Shown: in pieces, positions 16,220 through 24,575 of the stretch
Position numbering within the stretch: position 1 is the first letter of the stretch
Layout of the letters: each line of letters begins with the position of its first letter
Assembly (NCBI GenBank): GCA_035651455.1
Contig: DASRFR010000050.1
Location: 120,970 to 184,969, forward strand
From: DASRFR01 sp035651455
Lineage (GTDB): Bacteria > Acidobacteriota > Terriglobia > Terriglobales > Acidobacteriaceae
Direction of reading: 5' to 3'
Length of the DNA stretch: 64,000 bases
Position numbers and translations under genes: made by a program
The notes under the pieces: generated by a model
What the model saw: only the letters and a program-made list of their open reading frames with translations
The model's database searches: none
What the model was told of the DNA's origin: nothing

Positions 16220-16351
16220 ACTTAGCCCGACCTGCCCAGGGCAACAGCTTCTGGTCATAGGTCGCGCACATGGGCGGCGGACCGCGTCGCGCCTCGCAGC
16301 AGCCTTTTAACAAGGGGGTGCCGATCTGGCTGGTTTTAGAGCTTTTCCTTT

Positions 16352-16360
16352 TGATATAAA
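16352..16360 (+). promoter_or_regulatory. putative extended -10 promoter of dnaN
   Basis: TG-A-TATAAA (16352-16360) lies about 82 bases before the dnaN start, preceded by a T-rich stretch. The -35 is poor. It would give dnaN its own transcript in addition to readthrough from dnaA. Confidence 0.4.
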
Positions 16361-16442
16361 CGATTCATACAAGTAGCCGGACTAGGGATTCTCCCAGCCC
16401 ACCCGATTCCGGTTTGCTGACGTGTCATAAGGGGAGACTGGT

Positions 16443-17597
16443 ATGCCGGTAGAAGTGGCCACTGCGACGGGAACATCCACAATGGAGATCATGGTCAGCA
16501 AGTTCGAGCTCTTGCGCGAGCTTACCGCGACCCAAGGTGTGGTTGAACGGAAAACCACCATCCCTATTCTGTCGAATTATTTATTCGAGGCGGGCGGGGA
16601 CAAGTTATCGCTGACCGCCACCGACCTGGATCTCAGCTTGCGGACATCCTGCACCGCGAAGGTGAAGAAGGAAGGCTCCTGCACGATTCCTGCCCGGAAG
16701 CTTCATGATTACGTAAAGCTTCTTCCCGACGCCGACATTACCATCAAGCTGCTGGAGAACCATTGGGTCAGCATTCGCTGCGGGCGATCGAACACCAAGA
16801 TGGTGGGCATGGCCCGATCAAATTTTCCGACGCTGCCGGTTTTTCCGACAGCGGGGGTGGTCAAAATACCTGCCCAGGTGCTGCGATCGATGATCGCCAA
16901 GACGGGGTTTGCGATCGCGAATGAGGAGTCCCGCTACACGTTGAATGGCGCGCTTATGGTGCTGAAGCCGGAATCGATCACCATGGTGGCGACGGACGGT
17001 CATCGCCTGGCTCACATCGAGCGCCCGGGGGAGAAATTTGAAGGCGTATCGGGCGAGATGAAGACGCTCATCCCAAAGAAGGCCATGGACGAACTGAAGT
17101 CGCTGGTGGACTCGACGGACACGGAAGTGATCGAGTTTGCCAAAGACGAGTCGACGTTGTTCTTCCGTATCGGGCCACGGCTTCTGACCTCCCGGCAACT
17201 AACGGGACAGTTTCCCAACTACGAGGCGGTGCTGCCCAAGGACAACAATAAGCTGATTACGCTCCATGGCGATGATTTGAGCTCGGCGATCCAGCGCGTC
17301 GCACAGTTTGCCGATGAGCGGTCCCGGGCGGTGAGGCTGCGCCTCGAGAAGGGCGAATTGAAGATCTCGGCCTCTTCAACCGAGACTGGGGAATCGGAAG
17401 ACTCGATCGAGACCGATTATGATGGCGATCCGTTGACAGTCGGTTTCAACGCGCAGTACCTGATCGACTTCCTTAAGGCCACGGGCTCGGGCGAAGTGCG
17501 GCTGGAGTTGAAAGATCCGCAGTCGGCAGGGCAGCTTCGGCCTGCTGACAGCGAGGAGTATAAGTACCGCTATATCGTAATGCCCATGCGTATCTGA
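16443..17597 (+). CDS. dnaN: DNA polymerase III beta subunit (sliding clamp)
   Basis: 384 residues from ATG 16443, which has GGGGAG 8 nt upstream. The usual family start, 'MEIMVSKFELLRELTATQGVVERKTTIPILSNYL', lies 13 codons later (16482), so the N-terminus may be slightly extended. Three clamp domains are present, with 'RYTLNGALM', 'VATDGHRLAHIE' and the C-terminal 'YRYIVMPMRI' (family end MPMRL). The dimeric ring tethers the polymerase and MutS/DnaE partners to DNA. Confidence 0.97.
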   Translation: MPVEVATATGTSTMEIMVSKFELLRELTATQGVVERKTTIPILSNYLFEAGGDKLSLTATDLDLSLRTSCTAKVKKEGSCTIPARKLHDYVKLLPDADITIKLLENHWVSIRCGRSNTKMVGMARSNFPTLPVFPTAGVVKIPAQVLRSMIAKTGFAIANEESRYTLNGALMVLKPESITMVATDGHRLAHIERPGEKFEGVSGEMKTLIPKKAMDELKSLVDSTDTEVIEFAKDESTLFFRIGPRLLTSRQLTGQFPNYEAVLPKDNNKLITLHGDDLSSAIQRVAQFADERSRAVRLRLEKGELKISASSTETGESEDSIETDYDGDPLTVGFNAQYLIDFLKATGSGEVRLELKDPQSAGQLRPADSEEYKYRYIVMPMRI

Positions 17598-17788
17598 TGG
17601 GCTTGCCCTAGCGGCTGAGCGGAAAATTGGCAGTTTCTCAGCTACTTGCAAACGGTTCCACCCCGGAACCGGCAGCGTTCCAGTACCGCTGTAGCTTAGT
17701 TTTTGGCCTATCCTCCTGAGTTGTGCCCTTGACCTGCCGTACCCTACCGCCGTAGAGTTGCGCCCATATCTGGCCGGGAGCGTGTCTC

Positions 17789-18214
17789 ATGCTGAAAGGC
17801 TTCAAGCAGTTTATCCTCCGCGGAAATGTCATCGACATGGCCGTGGGCGTAGTGGTGGGCGCTGCGTTCGCCACCGTGGTCGCGGCCTTTACGAAAGACC
17901 TGCTTACACCTTTGATTGCCGCGTTAGTGGGCAAACCCGATTTCTCAGCCATTAAATTCACCGTCAACAACAGCGTGTTCGCGATTGGTGATTTCATCAA
18001 TGCCGCCATCGCGTTCCTGTTAGTTGCGGCGGCGGTGTACTTCTTCGTGGTGACCCCGGTGAATTCACTGGTGTCACGGATGAGGAAGGCTCCGGCACCA
18101 GCGGATCCGACGACCAAGAAGTGTCCAGAATGCCTGAGCGAAATTCCCATTGATGCGCGCCGCTGTGCGCACTGCGGGCAGCCGGTAGCGGCCACGGCGG
18201 TCGCTGCGGACTGA
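17789..18214 (+). CDS. mscL: large-conductance mechanosensitive channel MscL with C-terminal zinc ribbon
   Basis: 141 residues. The first 100 residues are typical MscL: 'MLKGFKQFILRGNVIDMAVGVVVGAAF' (N-terminal helix and pore-lining TM1), 'FINAAIAFLLVAAAVYFFVV' (TM2), then 'PVNSLVSRMRK'. Instead of the usual helical tail, the C-terminus carries a four-cysteine zinc-ribbon motif (C112-P-E-C115 ... C126-A-H-C129). MscL releases solutes during osmotic downshock; the ribbon faces the cytoplasm and might stabilise the bundle or bind a partner (inference). Confidence 0.93.
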   Translation: MLKGFKQFILRGNVIDMAVGVVVGAAFATVVAAFTKDLLTPLIAALVGKPDFSAIKFTVNNSVFAIGDFINAAIAFLLVAAAVYFFVVTPVNSLVSRMRKAPAPADPTTKKCPECLSEIPIDARRCAHCGQPVAATAVAAD

Positions 18215-18325
18215 GGGCCTGATAGTTCCTACTCGGCGGCATTGAATGTTGTTTGGTAGCCGCAGGATCAGTGCGCTTTCAAGCTGGTTGGATCATGGAC
18301 CGGCGCTCTCTTGTAGTATGACGCC

Positions 18326-18967
18326 ATGAGTGGTTCCAACTTCCGCTTTGTCCTGGTACTGCTTTTGCCGACATTGCTGGGCATTAACCTGCGCGCGCAG
18401 GCGCCCTCGCCAGAGTCCTCCTCGAAGTCCCACGGATATACGAAGTCGCCCGGGCGCGTGCCTGACGCTGGGGTTCTCGCCGACAATGTGTATCGGAATC
18501 CAAGTTTCGGATTTTCTTATAAAGTTCCATATGGATGGGTGGACCGGTCGCCGCAAATGAAGGAGTCTGAGGAAGCCGGCAAATCGATGCTGCTGCTGGC
18601 CGTGTTTGAGCGTCCGCCGGAGGCCACAGGTGACACGGTCAATTCAGCGGTAGTGATTACAGCGGAAAAAATATCGCAGTTTTCGGGCTTGAAAAACGCC
18701 GCCGACTATTTTGGACCCATTACGGAACTGGCAACGGCAAAGGGCTTCAAAGTCATAAGCCAGCCCTACGATTTTCCGGTGAGCGGCCACACCCTGGTTC
18801 GAGGAGACTTCGCGAAAGAGCGGGGGAGAGTAACGATGCAACAGACCTCGCTGGTGACAGTGGAGAAGGGCTATGCCGTATCGTTCGCGTTTATTGGGGG
18901 CAGCGAGGATGAGGTGAACGAGCTTATCGATAACTTGCGTTTTGCGCCAGGTAAGGGCGCTCGCTGA
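18326..18967 (+). CDS. exported protein of unknown function
   Basis: 213 residues with a signal peptide ('FRFVLVLLLPTLLGINLRAQA', residues about 6-26). The mature part has 'NVYRNPSFGFSYKVPYGWVDRSP', 'SAVVITAEKISQFSGLKNAADYFG' and 'YAVSFAFIGGSEDEVNELIDNLRF'. This pattern of a 'G-F-x-Y-x-x-P-x-G-W' strand and a final 'V-x-S-L-x-F'-type end resembles PsbP/DUF1795-like folds of exported proteins, but I cannot name a family with certainty. Stands alone between mscL and a convergent TPR gene. Confidence 0.75.
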   Translation: MSGSNFRFVLVLLLPTLLGINLRAQAPSPESSSKSHGYTKSPGRVPDAGVLADNVYRNPSFGFSYKVPYGWVDRSPQMKESEEAGKSMLLLAVFERPPEATGDTVNSAVVITAEKISQFSGLKNAADYFGPITELATAKGFKVISQPYDFPVSGHTLVRGDFAKERGRVTMQQTSLVTVEKGYAVSFAFIGGSEDEVNELIDNLRFAPGKGAR

Positions 18968-19010
18968 CGCGCTAGGATGAGAACGACGCGCCAGGCCGAA
19001 CTTGACTTCA

Positions 19011-19994
19011 TTATTGGCGTGAGGCGACTTGGGACGCGGTCAACTTATTCAAGGCGTCTCGCGCGTCAGTGTACTGGCTGGCCTCAGCAAGGGCTGCGCG
19101 GAACTCGTTAGCTGCGGCTTTGACGTCGGACTGCTTCTGATCAATTTCACCCAGCAGGTAATGGGCCTGAAAGCCAGGGGCGTCCTCGGCCATGTTCGAA
19201 TCCAGGTAGCGGTGCAACAGCTCGAGGGCATGCGGGAGGTTGACGCCTGCCCTGTAGTAGAGATTGGCGGCGTCAAACAGTGTCGACGTGCCCGCCACAT
19301 TTTCGCGCAAGGCATGCTGTACGGCATCGTCCATCTTGTCGGTCTGCTTTTGCTGCTGATAAAACGTCGCAAGGTCCAACCATGCTTCCGCCTTCTGCTT
19401 GCTCGCCGCGATTTCAGCCTTGTACTCATTTTCGGCGGCGCCGAAATCCTTGTTTTTCTGGGCAACGCGTGCCCGAATCCAATGTGCGACCGGAAGATCT
19501 ATGGCTACGAGTTGATCAGCAACCTGGGCAGCTTTGTCTTTGCCGCCGCCTAGGAAACCAGGAGCATCGAGGTAGTACTCGACCAGGTCTTTAGCCGCTT
19601 GGATATTGCTTTTGTCGAGAGCAACGGCGCGCTCGAATTCCGCTCGTACCTTCTTAGCCAGGCTGTAGGCCGCTCGCGTTCCCGAGTGATCGGCCTTGAG
19701 CCCATAAGCTCGCCCCAGCCAGTCGTGGAACTCGCTGCTGCCTCCGTTAAGCGCTACGGCCTTCTCTCCAGCTTCGGCAGCCCGGTCGCCATCTTCCTCG
19801 GCAAAAAATACCCGCGAGAGCAGGTTATAGGCGTTCCCATCTTTAGGATCGACCTGGACGCGTGCCAAAAGCTGCTGGACGGCCTGGTCTGCGCGCCCAG
19901 AGATCATGAGCTGTAGCGGGTCGACCGAGGCCCAGAGGGATGGGCTCAGGCCAAGTAAAAGCAGCGGAATGAGAACGCATGTGACTTTTTTCAT
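19011..19994 (-). CDS. secreted tetratricopeptide-repeat protein
   Basis: 327 residues from ATG 19994 (MKKVTCVLIPLLLLGLSPSLWA-S), chosen because the signal peptide starts there; the frame extends 94 codons further upstream without family features and would run through the gyrB promoter region. Several TPR units are visible, for example 'GNAYNLLSRVFFAEEDGDRAAEAGEKAVAL' and 'AEAWLDLATFYQQQKQTDKMDDAVQHAL'. The hydrophobic start directs it to the periplasm or outer membrane. TPR proteins scaffold protein complexes; the partner is unknown. It diverges from gyrB. Confidence 0.8.
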   Translation of the reverse strand: MKKVTCVLIPLLLLGLSPSLWASVDPLQLMISGRADQAVQQLLARVQVDPKDGNAYNLLSRVFFAEEDGDRAAEAGEKAVALNGGSSEFHDWLGRAYGLKADHSGTRAAYSLAKKVRAEFERAVALDKSNIQAAKDLVEYYLDAPGFLGGGKDKAAQVADQLVAIDLPVAHWIRARVAQKNKDFGAAENEYKAEIAASKQKAEAWLDLATFYQQQKQTDKMDDAVQHALRENVAGTSTLFDAANLYYRAGVNLPHALELLHRYLDSNMAEDAPGFQAHYLLGEIDQKQSDVKAAANEFRAALAEASQYTDARDALNKLTASQVASRQ

Positions 19995-20101
19995 GAGAAA
20001 TCCGGGCCAGCACGAGTTGGAACTCGACCCCTTTTCGATTCGCGGAACGGGCCTCAAGTCGCCTGATTTTGGCGCTTTACCGAGGCGGTTCCGGGCTCGA
20101 A

Positions 20102-20126
20102 AAATGGGCTCTGGCGTGGTATAATT
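20102..20126 (+). promoter_or_regulatory. gyrB promoter, near-identical to the gyrA promoter
   Basis: The -10 element TATAAT (20120-20125) is preceded by TGG (extended -10) and by GGCTCTGGCG. The 25-base block matches the block at 25713-25737 before gyrA at 23 positions. No convincing -35 is present. Confidence 0.7.
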
Positions 20127-20284
20127 CAAAGTAGTTTCGGTGCCAATAAGTACAAGTAGATTCAACAATTTGAGGTAGATTTCCGGCGCCACCGAGGAGC
20201 GATGGGTAAGCTTAGTCTGGTGGAGCTTGGGAGCACCGAAAATTGTGTCCAGCCGAAGTAAATCGGAACGCTGCACGGAGCTGA

Positions 20285-22909
20285 ATGTCCACCAAAGAAG
20301 TCATTACAAACACGACCGTCGATACCAAAGCCAAGAATGGAAAGGCCGCAATTAACGGGAACGGTGACTACACTGCCGATTCCATCAAAGTACTCGGCGG
20401 GATGGAAGCGGTGCGCAAGCGTCCGGCTATGTATATCGGATCGACCGGCGAACTTGGCCTGCATCACCTGGTGTATGAAGTCGTAGACAACTCGGTAGAC
20501 GAAGCGCTGGCCGGCTACGCCGATAAGATCGAAGTCACCATTCACATCGACAATTCGATCACGGTCGTGGACAACGGGCGCGGCATACCTGTCGACAACA
20601 TGGACATTGACGGAGAGAAGATTCCTGCCGCCCAGGTAGTCATGACCACCCTGCATGCCGGGGGGAAGTTCGATTCATCCTCGTACAAGGTTTCAGGCGG
20701 ATTGCACGGCGTCGGCGTTTCGTGTGTGAACGCCTTGAGTCACGAGCTGGATCTGGAAATCTGGCGCGATGGATTTACCTGGGAGCAAACCTATTCGGAA
20801 GGCGAACCTACCAGCAAGCTGAAAAAGATTGGCGCGACCAAGAAGCGCGGAACCAAGGTTCACTTCGTCCCTGACAAGAAAATCTTTACCGGTGCCACGG
20901 AGTACAACTACGACACGCTGGCACAACGGTTGCGCGAGCTCGCTTTCCTGAACAAGGGCCTGCTGATCACGCTGACGGACGAGCGCACCACCGACCCGAA
21001 AACCGGTGAAGCGAAGCATTCCGAATTCAAGTACAACGGCGGCATCGCAGAATTTATCAAGCACCTGAACCGCGGCAAGCAGGTCCTGCACGACAAGCCC
21101 ATCTACATGGAAGCGGACCGCGACGGCGTGGTGATGGAAATCGGCCTGCAGTATAACGACGCTTACTCAGAAACGGTGTTCAGCTTCGCCAATAACATCA
21201 ACACCGTGGATGGCGGCACGCATCTCTCCGGCTTCCGCACGGCGCTGACGCGCACTATCAACTACGCCGGGCAGCAGATGGGCTTGTTCAAGGACGTAAA
21301 AGAAAATCTGACCGGCGACGACGTACGGGAAGGCTTGGTGGCTGTCATCAGCGTGAAACTGCCGCAGCCGCAGTTTGAAGGACAGACGAAGGGCAAACTG
21401 AACTCCGACATCGCCGGCATCGTCCAGGCGTTCGTCAACGAACGATTGGGCGCGTATTTCGAGCAGAACACGACTGTCGCACGCAAGATTATCAACAAGG
21501 CGATAGAAGCGGCGCGCGCGCGTGAAGCTGCCCGAAAGGCTCGCGACTTGACGCGCCGCAAAGGCGCGCTGGATGGAGGAGGACTGCCGGGAAAACTGGC
21601 GGATTGCTCCGAGCGCCAGCCGGACCGCTGCGAATTGTTCCTGGTGGAGGGCGAGTCCGCAGGCGGAACGGCGAAGCAGGGACGCGACCGGCGGTTTCAG
21701 GCGATCCTGCCGCTCAAAGGAAAAATTCTGAACGTAGAGAAGGCCCGCTACGACAAGATGCTGGCTCACGAAGAAATTCGCGCCATGATCACGGCGCTGG
21801 GCACGGGAATCGCAAAAGAGGATTTTGATCCCACCAAGCTGCGTTACGGAAAAGTGATCTTGATGACCGACGCGGACGTGGACGGTAGCCACATCCGCAC
21901 GCTGCTATTGACGTTCTTCTTTCGTCACATGCAGGAACTCATCAAGCGCAACAACGTCTACATTGCGCAGCCGCCGCTGTACTCAATCAAGAAAGGCAAA
22001 TCGCAGCAGTACATCAAGGACGACCGCGATTTCGTGAAAGTGATGGTCAAGCGCGCGGCGGAGGGACTGGTGGTGCGTTACGGCGAGGGAGCAGCCAAGC
22101 TGGAAGGCGCAAGCCTGGCGCGCTTTATGACCGTGCTCAATGAGTTCATGGGTTTCTTCGACAAACTGGAAAAGCGCCTGCGTGACGAGAAGGTCACCGA
22201 GCTTTTGCCGAAGATCGATTTGTCGAAGCATGCGGATTTTGAGGGTGACAAGAAAACTCCGCCGAAGAAAATTGAGAAGCTGGAAAAAGAACTGAAGAAA
22301 ATCCAGAAGGAACGCAGCTTTAAAGAAGTGGAGTCGCGCTTCGACGAAGAACATAACCTCTGGGAGGTACGGTACGTCAATTCGCAGGGTGCCGAGCACC
22401 TGATCAATTGGGAACTGGCGTCCACGCCGGAGTACCGGCAACTGCTCTCGAAATTCAAGCAGATCGAGCCTTATATGGAGCCGCCGTTCATTGTGGAGGA
22501 AATCGCCAAGCCGAGCGCGTCGAAGGCAGACGGCGACGGCGAAGAACTGAGCGATGCCGAGCGCGAGGACGTGGAAAAGGCGGCGAAGCGCACTTCGGCT
22601 GCTCCCAAAAAGAAAGCCGCCGTGCCAGAAGTTGTCGAGAAGAGCAACGCGCGCGATCTCTTCGACTACGTGCTTGCCCAGGGTAAAAAAGATTTTACTG
22701 TCCAGCGCTACAAAGGGTTGGGCGAAATGACCTCGCAACAGCTATGGGAGACGACGATGGATCCGGAGCGCCGCACGCTGCTCTCAGTAAAGCTCGAGGA
22801 CATTGCCGAGTCGGAGACCATCTTTGCGACTTTGATGGGCGAGGACGTGGAAGCGCGGCGCAAGTTCATCGAGGACAATGCGCTCGACGTGAAGAACCTG
22901 GACATCTAG
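20285..22909 (+). CDS. gyrB: DNA gyrase subunit B
   Basis: 874 residues, ATG at 20285 with GGAG 5 nt upstream. GHKL ATPase: 'YEVVDNSVDEALAGYAD', 'VDNGRGIPVD' and 'GGLHGVGVSCVNALS'. The transducer carries 'QTKGKLN', and the TOPRIM domain has 'LVEGESAGG', 'LMTDADVDGSHIRTLLLTFFFR' and the C-terminal 'VQRYKGLGEM'. A long insertion (about 600-800), rich in Lys/Glu, separates the TOPRIM halves as in many Gram-negative GyrB proteins. GyrB drives ATP-dependent negative supercoiling with GyrA, encoded 3 kb downstream. Confidence 0.98.
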   Translation: MSTKEVITNTTVDTKAKNGKAAINGNGDYTADSIKVLGGMEAVRKRPAMYIGSTGELGLHHLVYEVVDNSVDEALAGYADKIEVTIHIDNSITVVDNGRGIPVDNMDIDGEKIPAAQVVMTTLHAGGKFDSSSYKVSGGLHGVGVSCVNALSHELDLEIWRDGFTWEQTYSEGEPTSKLKKIGATKKRGTKVHFVPDKKIFTGATEYNYDTLAQRLRELAFLNKGLLITLTDERTTDPKTGEAKHSEFKYNGGIAEFIKHLNRGKQVLHDKPIYMEADRDGVVMEIGLQYNDAYSETVFSFANNINTVDGGTHLSGFRTALTRTINYAGQQMGLFKDVKENLTGDDVREGLVAVISVKLPQPQFEGQTKGKLNSDIAGIVQAFVNERLGAYFEQNTTVARKIINKAIEAARAREAARKARDLTRRKGALDGGGLPGKLADCSERQPDRCELFLVEGESAGGTAKQGRDRRFQAILPLKGKILNVEKARYDKMLAHEEIRAMITALGTGIAKEDFDPTKLRYGKVILMTDADVDGSHIRTLLLTFFFRHMQELIKRNNVYIAQPPLYSIKKGKSQQYIKDDRDFVKVMVKRAAEGLVVRYGEGAAKLEGASLARFMTVLNEFMGFFDKLEKRLRDEKVTELLPKIDLSKHADFEGDKKTPPKKIEKLEKELKKIQKERSFKEVESRFDEEHNLWEVRYVNSQGAEHLINWELASTPEYRQLLSKFKQIEPYMEPPFIVEEIAKPSASKADGDGEELSDAEREDVEKAAKRTSAAPKKKAAVPEVVEKSNARDLFDYVLAQGKKDFTVQRYKGLGEMTSQQLWETTMDPERRTLLSVKLEDIAESETIFATLMGEDVEARRKFIEDNALDVKNLDI

Positions 22910-22995
22910 ACAATGGCCCGGTGTTGCTCAGCGGAACTGACTCATGACCGGAGCAGCTGAAGCCACCGGCTCATTTGTATGCTTTTACGGCGCCG

Positions 22996-23050
22996 TTAAA
23001 GCGCTGACCGCCCGGATACAAGAAAGGTGTTCTAAAGCGGTGACCCCCCG
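22996..23050 (+). repeat. pair of imperfect 19-bp direct repeats
   Basis: TTAAAGCGCTGACCGCCCG (22996-23014) and CTAAAGCGGTGACCCCCCG (23032-23050) match at 16 of 19 positions with a 36-bp period. They lie between gyrB and the secreted paralogue pair and could be an operator or a decayed repeat. Confidence 0.6.
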
Positions 23051-23156
23051 CATGGAATACGCGGCCCTGGCAAAATTACCTGCCCAATAGCTCAGTACCA
23101 TCATCTAAGGTATAGAGGCACGGGCCATGACTGCTCTTTTGGGCTATGATTTTCGT

Positions 23157-23843
23157 ATGTTGCGGGTTTTGGGTTTGAGTCTGATCCTGGCGATCGCTCC
23201 TGCCGTGCACGCGCAAATCCACGGAGTGCCGCCGTCTGTGACTTCTTTTGGGCCGGGTCGCGGTCCAACCCCCGGGGTGCCGGCCAGCGTGACCTCACTT
23301 GGGCCATTCGGAGTCGTGCCGAATCCCGTGTTCTCAGGCTTTCATCATTGCTGCTTCAACGGGCAGGGGCGACATCATTCGCAGGCGGTATTTGTCCCTT
23401 ATTACGCGGTACCGGTGTACCCGTACTATCCGGACTATTCGGTGGTCGAACCGGGAACGGACGACACGATGGAAGGTCAGTACGCCGCGGGTCCAACGAT
23501 TTTCGACCGGAGAGGCCCTGCTCCCGCAATATCGGATGTTGAGAGACCGTCCACGCCGGCCTCAACAGAGCAGAACAATCAGCCAAGCGAAAGCGTGCAG
23601 GAGCAGGCAAGCTCGGCGGCCGCGGTTCCAGTAAGCGATCAGCCCTCCACGGTCCTGGTGTTCAAAGATGGTCATGAGACCGAGGTCAAGAATTACGCAA
23701 TCCAAGGCAGCTTGCTCTACGATCTATCGTCAGGGCGGCCCAAGAAGATTGCGCTGGCCGATCTCGACCTTGCCGCCACGCAAAAAGAGAATGACGATCG
23801 CGGCGTCGATTTTGTGCTGCCGTCCGGAGGCGGCGGAAACTAA
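23157..23843 (+). CDS. secreted protein, first of a tandem paralogue pair
   Basis: 228 residues from ATG 23157, where the signal peptide starts (MLRVLGLSLILAIAPAVHA-Q); an upstream in-frame ATG at 23127 is possible. After a Pro/Gly-rich section ('GVPPSVTSFGPGRGPTPGVPASVTSLGP', an internal duplication) and a Tyr-rich stretch, the C-terminal 70 residues carry 'VLVFKDGHETEVKNYAIQGSLLYD...KKIALADLDLAATQKENDDRGVDFVLPSG'. This block recurs in the next gene. Probably periplasmic or surface-exposed; function unknown. Confidence 0.75.
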   Translation: MLRVLGLSLILAIAPAVHAQIHGVPPSVTSFGPGRGPTPGVPASVTSLGPFGVVPNPVFSGFHHCCFNGQGRHHSQAVFVPYYAVPVYPYYPDYSVVEPGTDDTMEGQYAAGPTIFDRRGPAPAISDVERPSTPASTEQNNQPSESVQEQASSAAAVPVSDQPSTVLVFKDGHETEVKNYAIQGSLLYDLSSGRPKKIALADLDLAATQKENDDRGVDFVLPSGGGGN

Positions 23844-23849
23844 CTTGCC

Positions 23850-24575
23850 ATGCGGAATCTGCCCTACGTTGCGCCCCTGATCTTTCTAGTGGTGCTGACT
23901 GCACAGGCACAACGAGGCGGATTTGTTGTCCCCCCATTTGGCGCAGGTCCGGTAACCGGCGGGCCGCTGGGCGCCACGGTCACTATTGGTTCCGGACATT
24001 TTTTTCGCGGTGGACTGGGACGGCGCTTCTTCCCGGGCGAAATCTTTCTGGAAGACGGTTTTTGGGCGGGCGATTATAGTTACGAGAAGGCGCCGTCGCC
24101 TTCGGTAATCTTCGTTCAGGCGGCGCCTGCTGCGCCAAGCACTCCCGCCGTGGCTGAGGAATCCAGGCATGCCGCCCCAGCCCTACTCATCGAGTGGCAA
24201 GGTGATCGTTACGTGCGGTACAGCGCTGCGAGCATGAAGCCCGGACAAGACCGTCAGCTCGACTATGTTCAGCCCATGGCGCCTGCCCGTGCTGCGTCGA
24301 CTCCGAGGAGTGCACAAGCCCGGGAGACTCTCAACGCCCCCGCCGCGGCATCAGCGGTGATCGTGTTTCGCGGCGGCCGCCAGCAGGAAGTGAGCAGTTA
24401 CGCGATCATTGGGGGCATGATGTATGTCGGCTCCGATTACTGGACCAGCGGCGCGTGGCAACAGAAAATCCAGCTTGCCGAACTTGACCTGCCCGCAACT
24501 TTCCGCTTGAACCGCGACCGCGGCGTAAAGTTCATTCTTCCGTCAGGACCCAATGAGGTCGTCACTCGGCCGTAA
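23850..24575 (+). CDS. secreted protein, second of a tandem paralogue pair
   Basis: 241 residues with a signal peptide (MRNLPYVAPLIFLVVLTAQAQ). The N-terminal half is Gly/Pro/Phe-rich ('GGFVVPPFGAGPVTGGPLGA'). The C-terminal block 'AVIVFRGGRQQEVSSYAIIGGMMYVG...QKIQLAELDLPATFRLNRDRGVKFILPSG' aligns with the end of the preceding protein: V-F-x-x-G, E-V-x-x-Y-A-I-x-G, I-x-L-A-[DE]-L-D-L-x-A-T, D-R-G-V-x-F-[VI]-L-P-S-G. It starts 6 bp after the first gene, so they are probably co-transcribed duplicates. The alpha/beta-hydrolase gene overlaps its last 23 bases. Confidence 0.8.
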   Translation: MRNLPYVAPLIFLVVLTAQAQRGGFVVPPFGAGPVTGGPLGATVTIGSGHFFRGGLGRRFFPGEIFLEDGFWAGDYSYEKAPSPSVIFVQAAPAAPSTPAVAEESRHAAPALLIEWQGDRYVRYSAASMKPGQDRQLDYVQPMAPARAASTPRSAQARETLNAPAAASAVIVFRGGRQQEVSSYAIIGGMMYVGSDYWTSGAWQQKIQLAELDLPATFRLNRDRGVKFILPSGPNEVVTRP

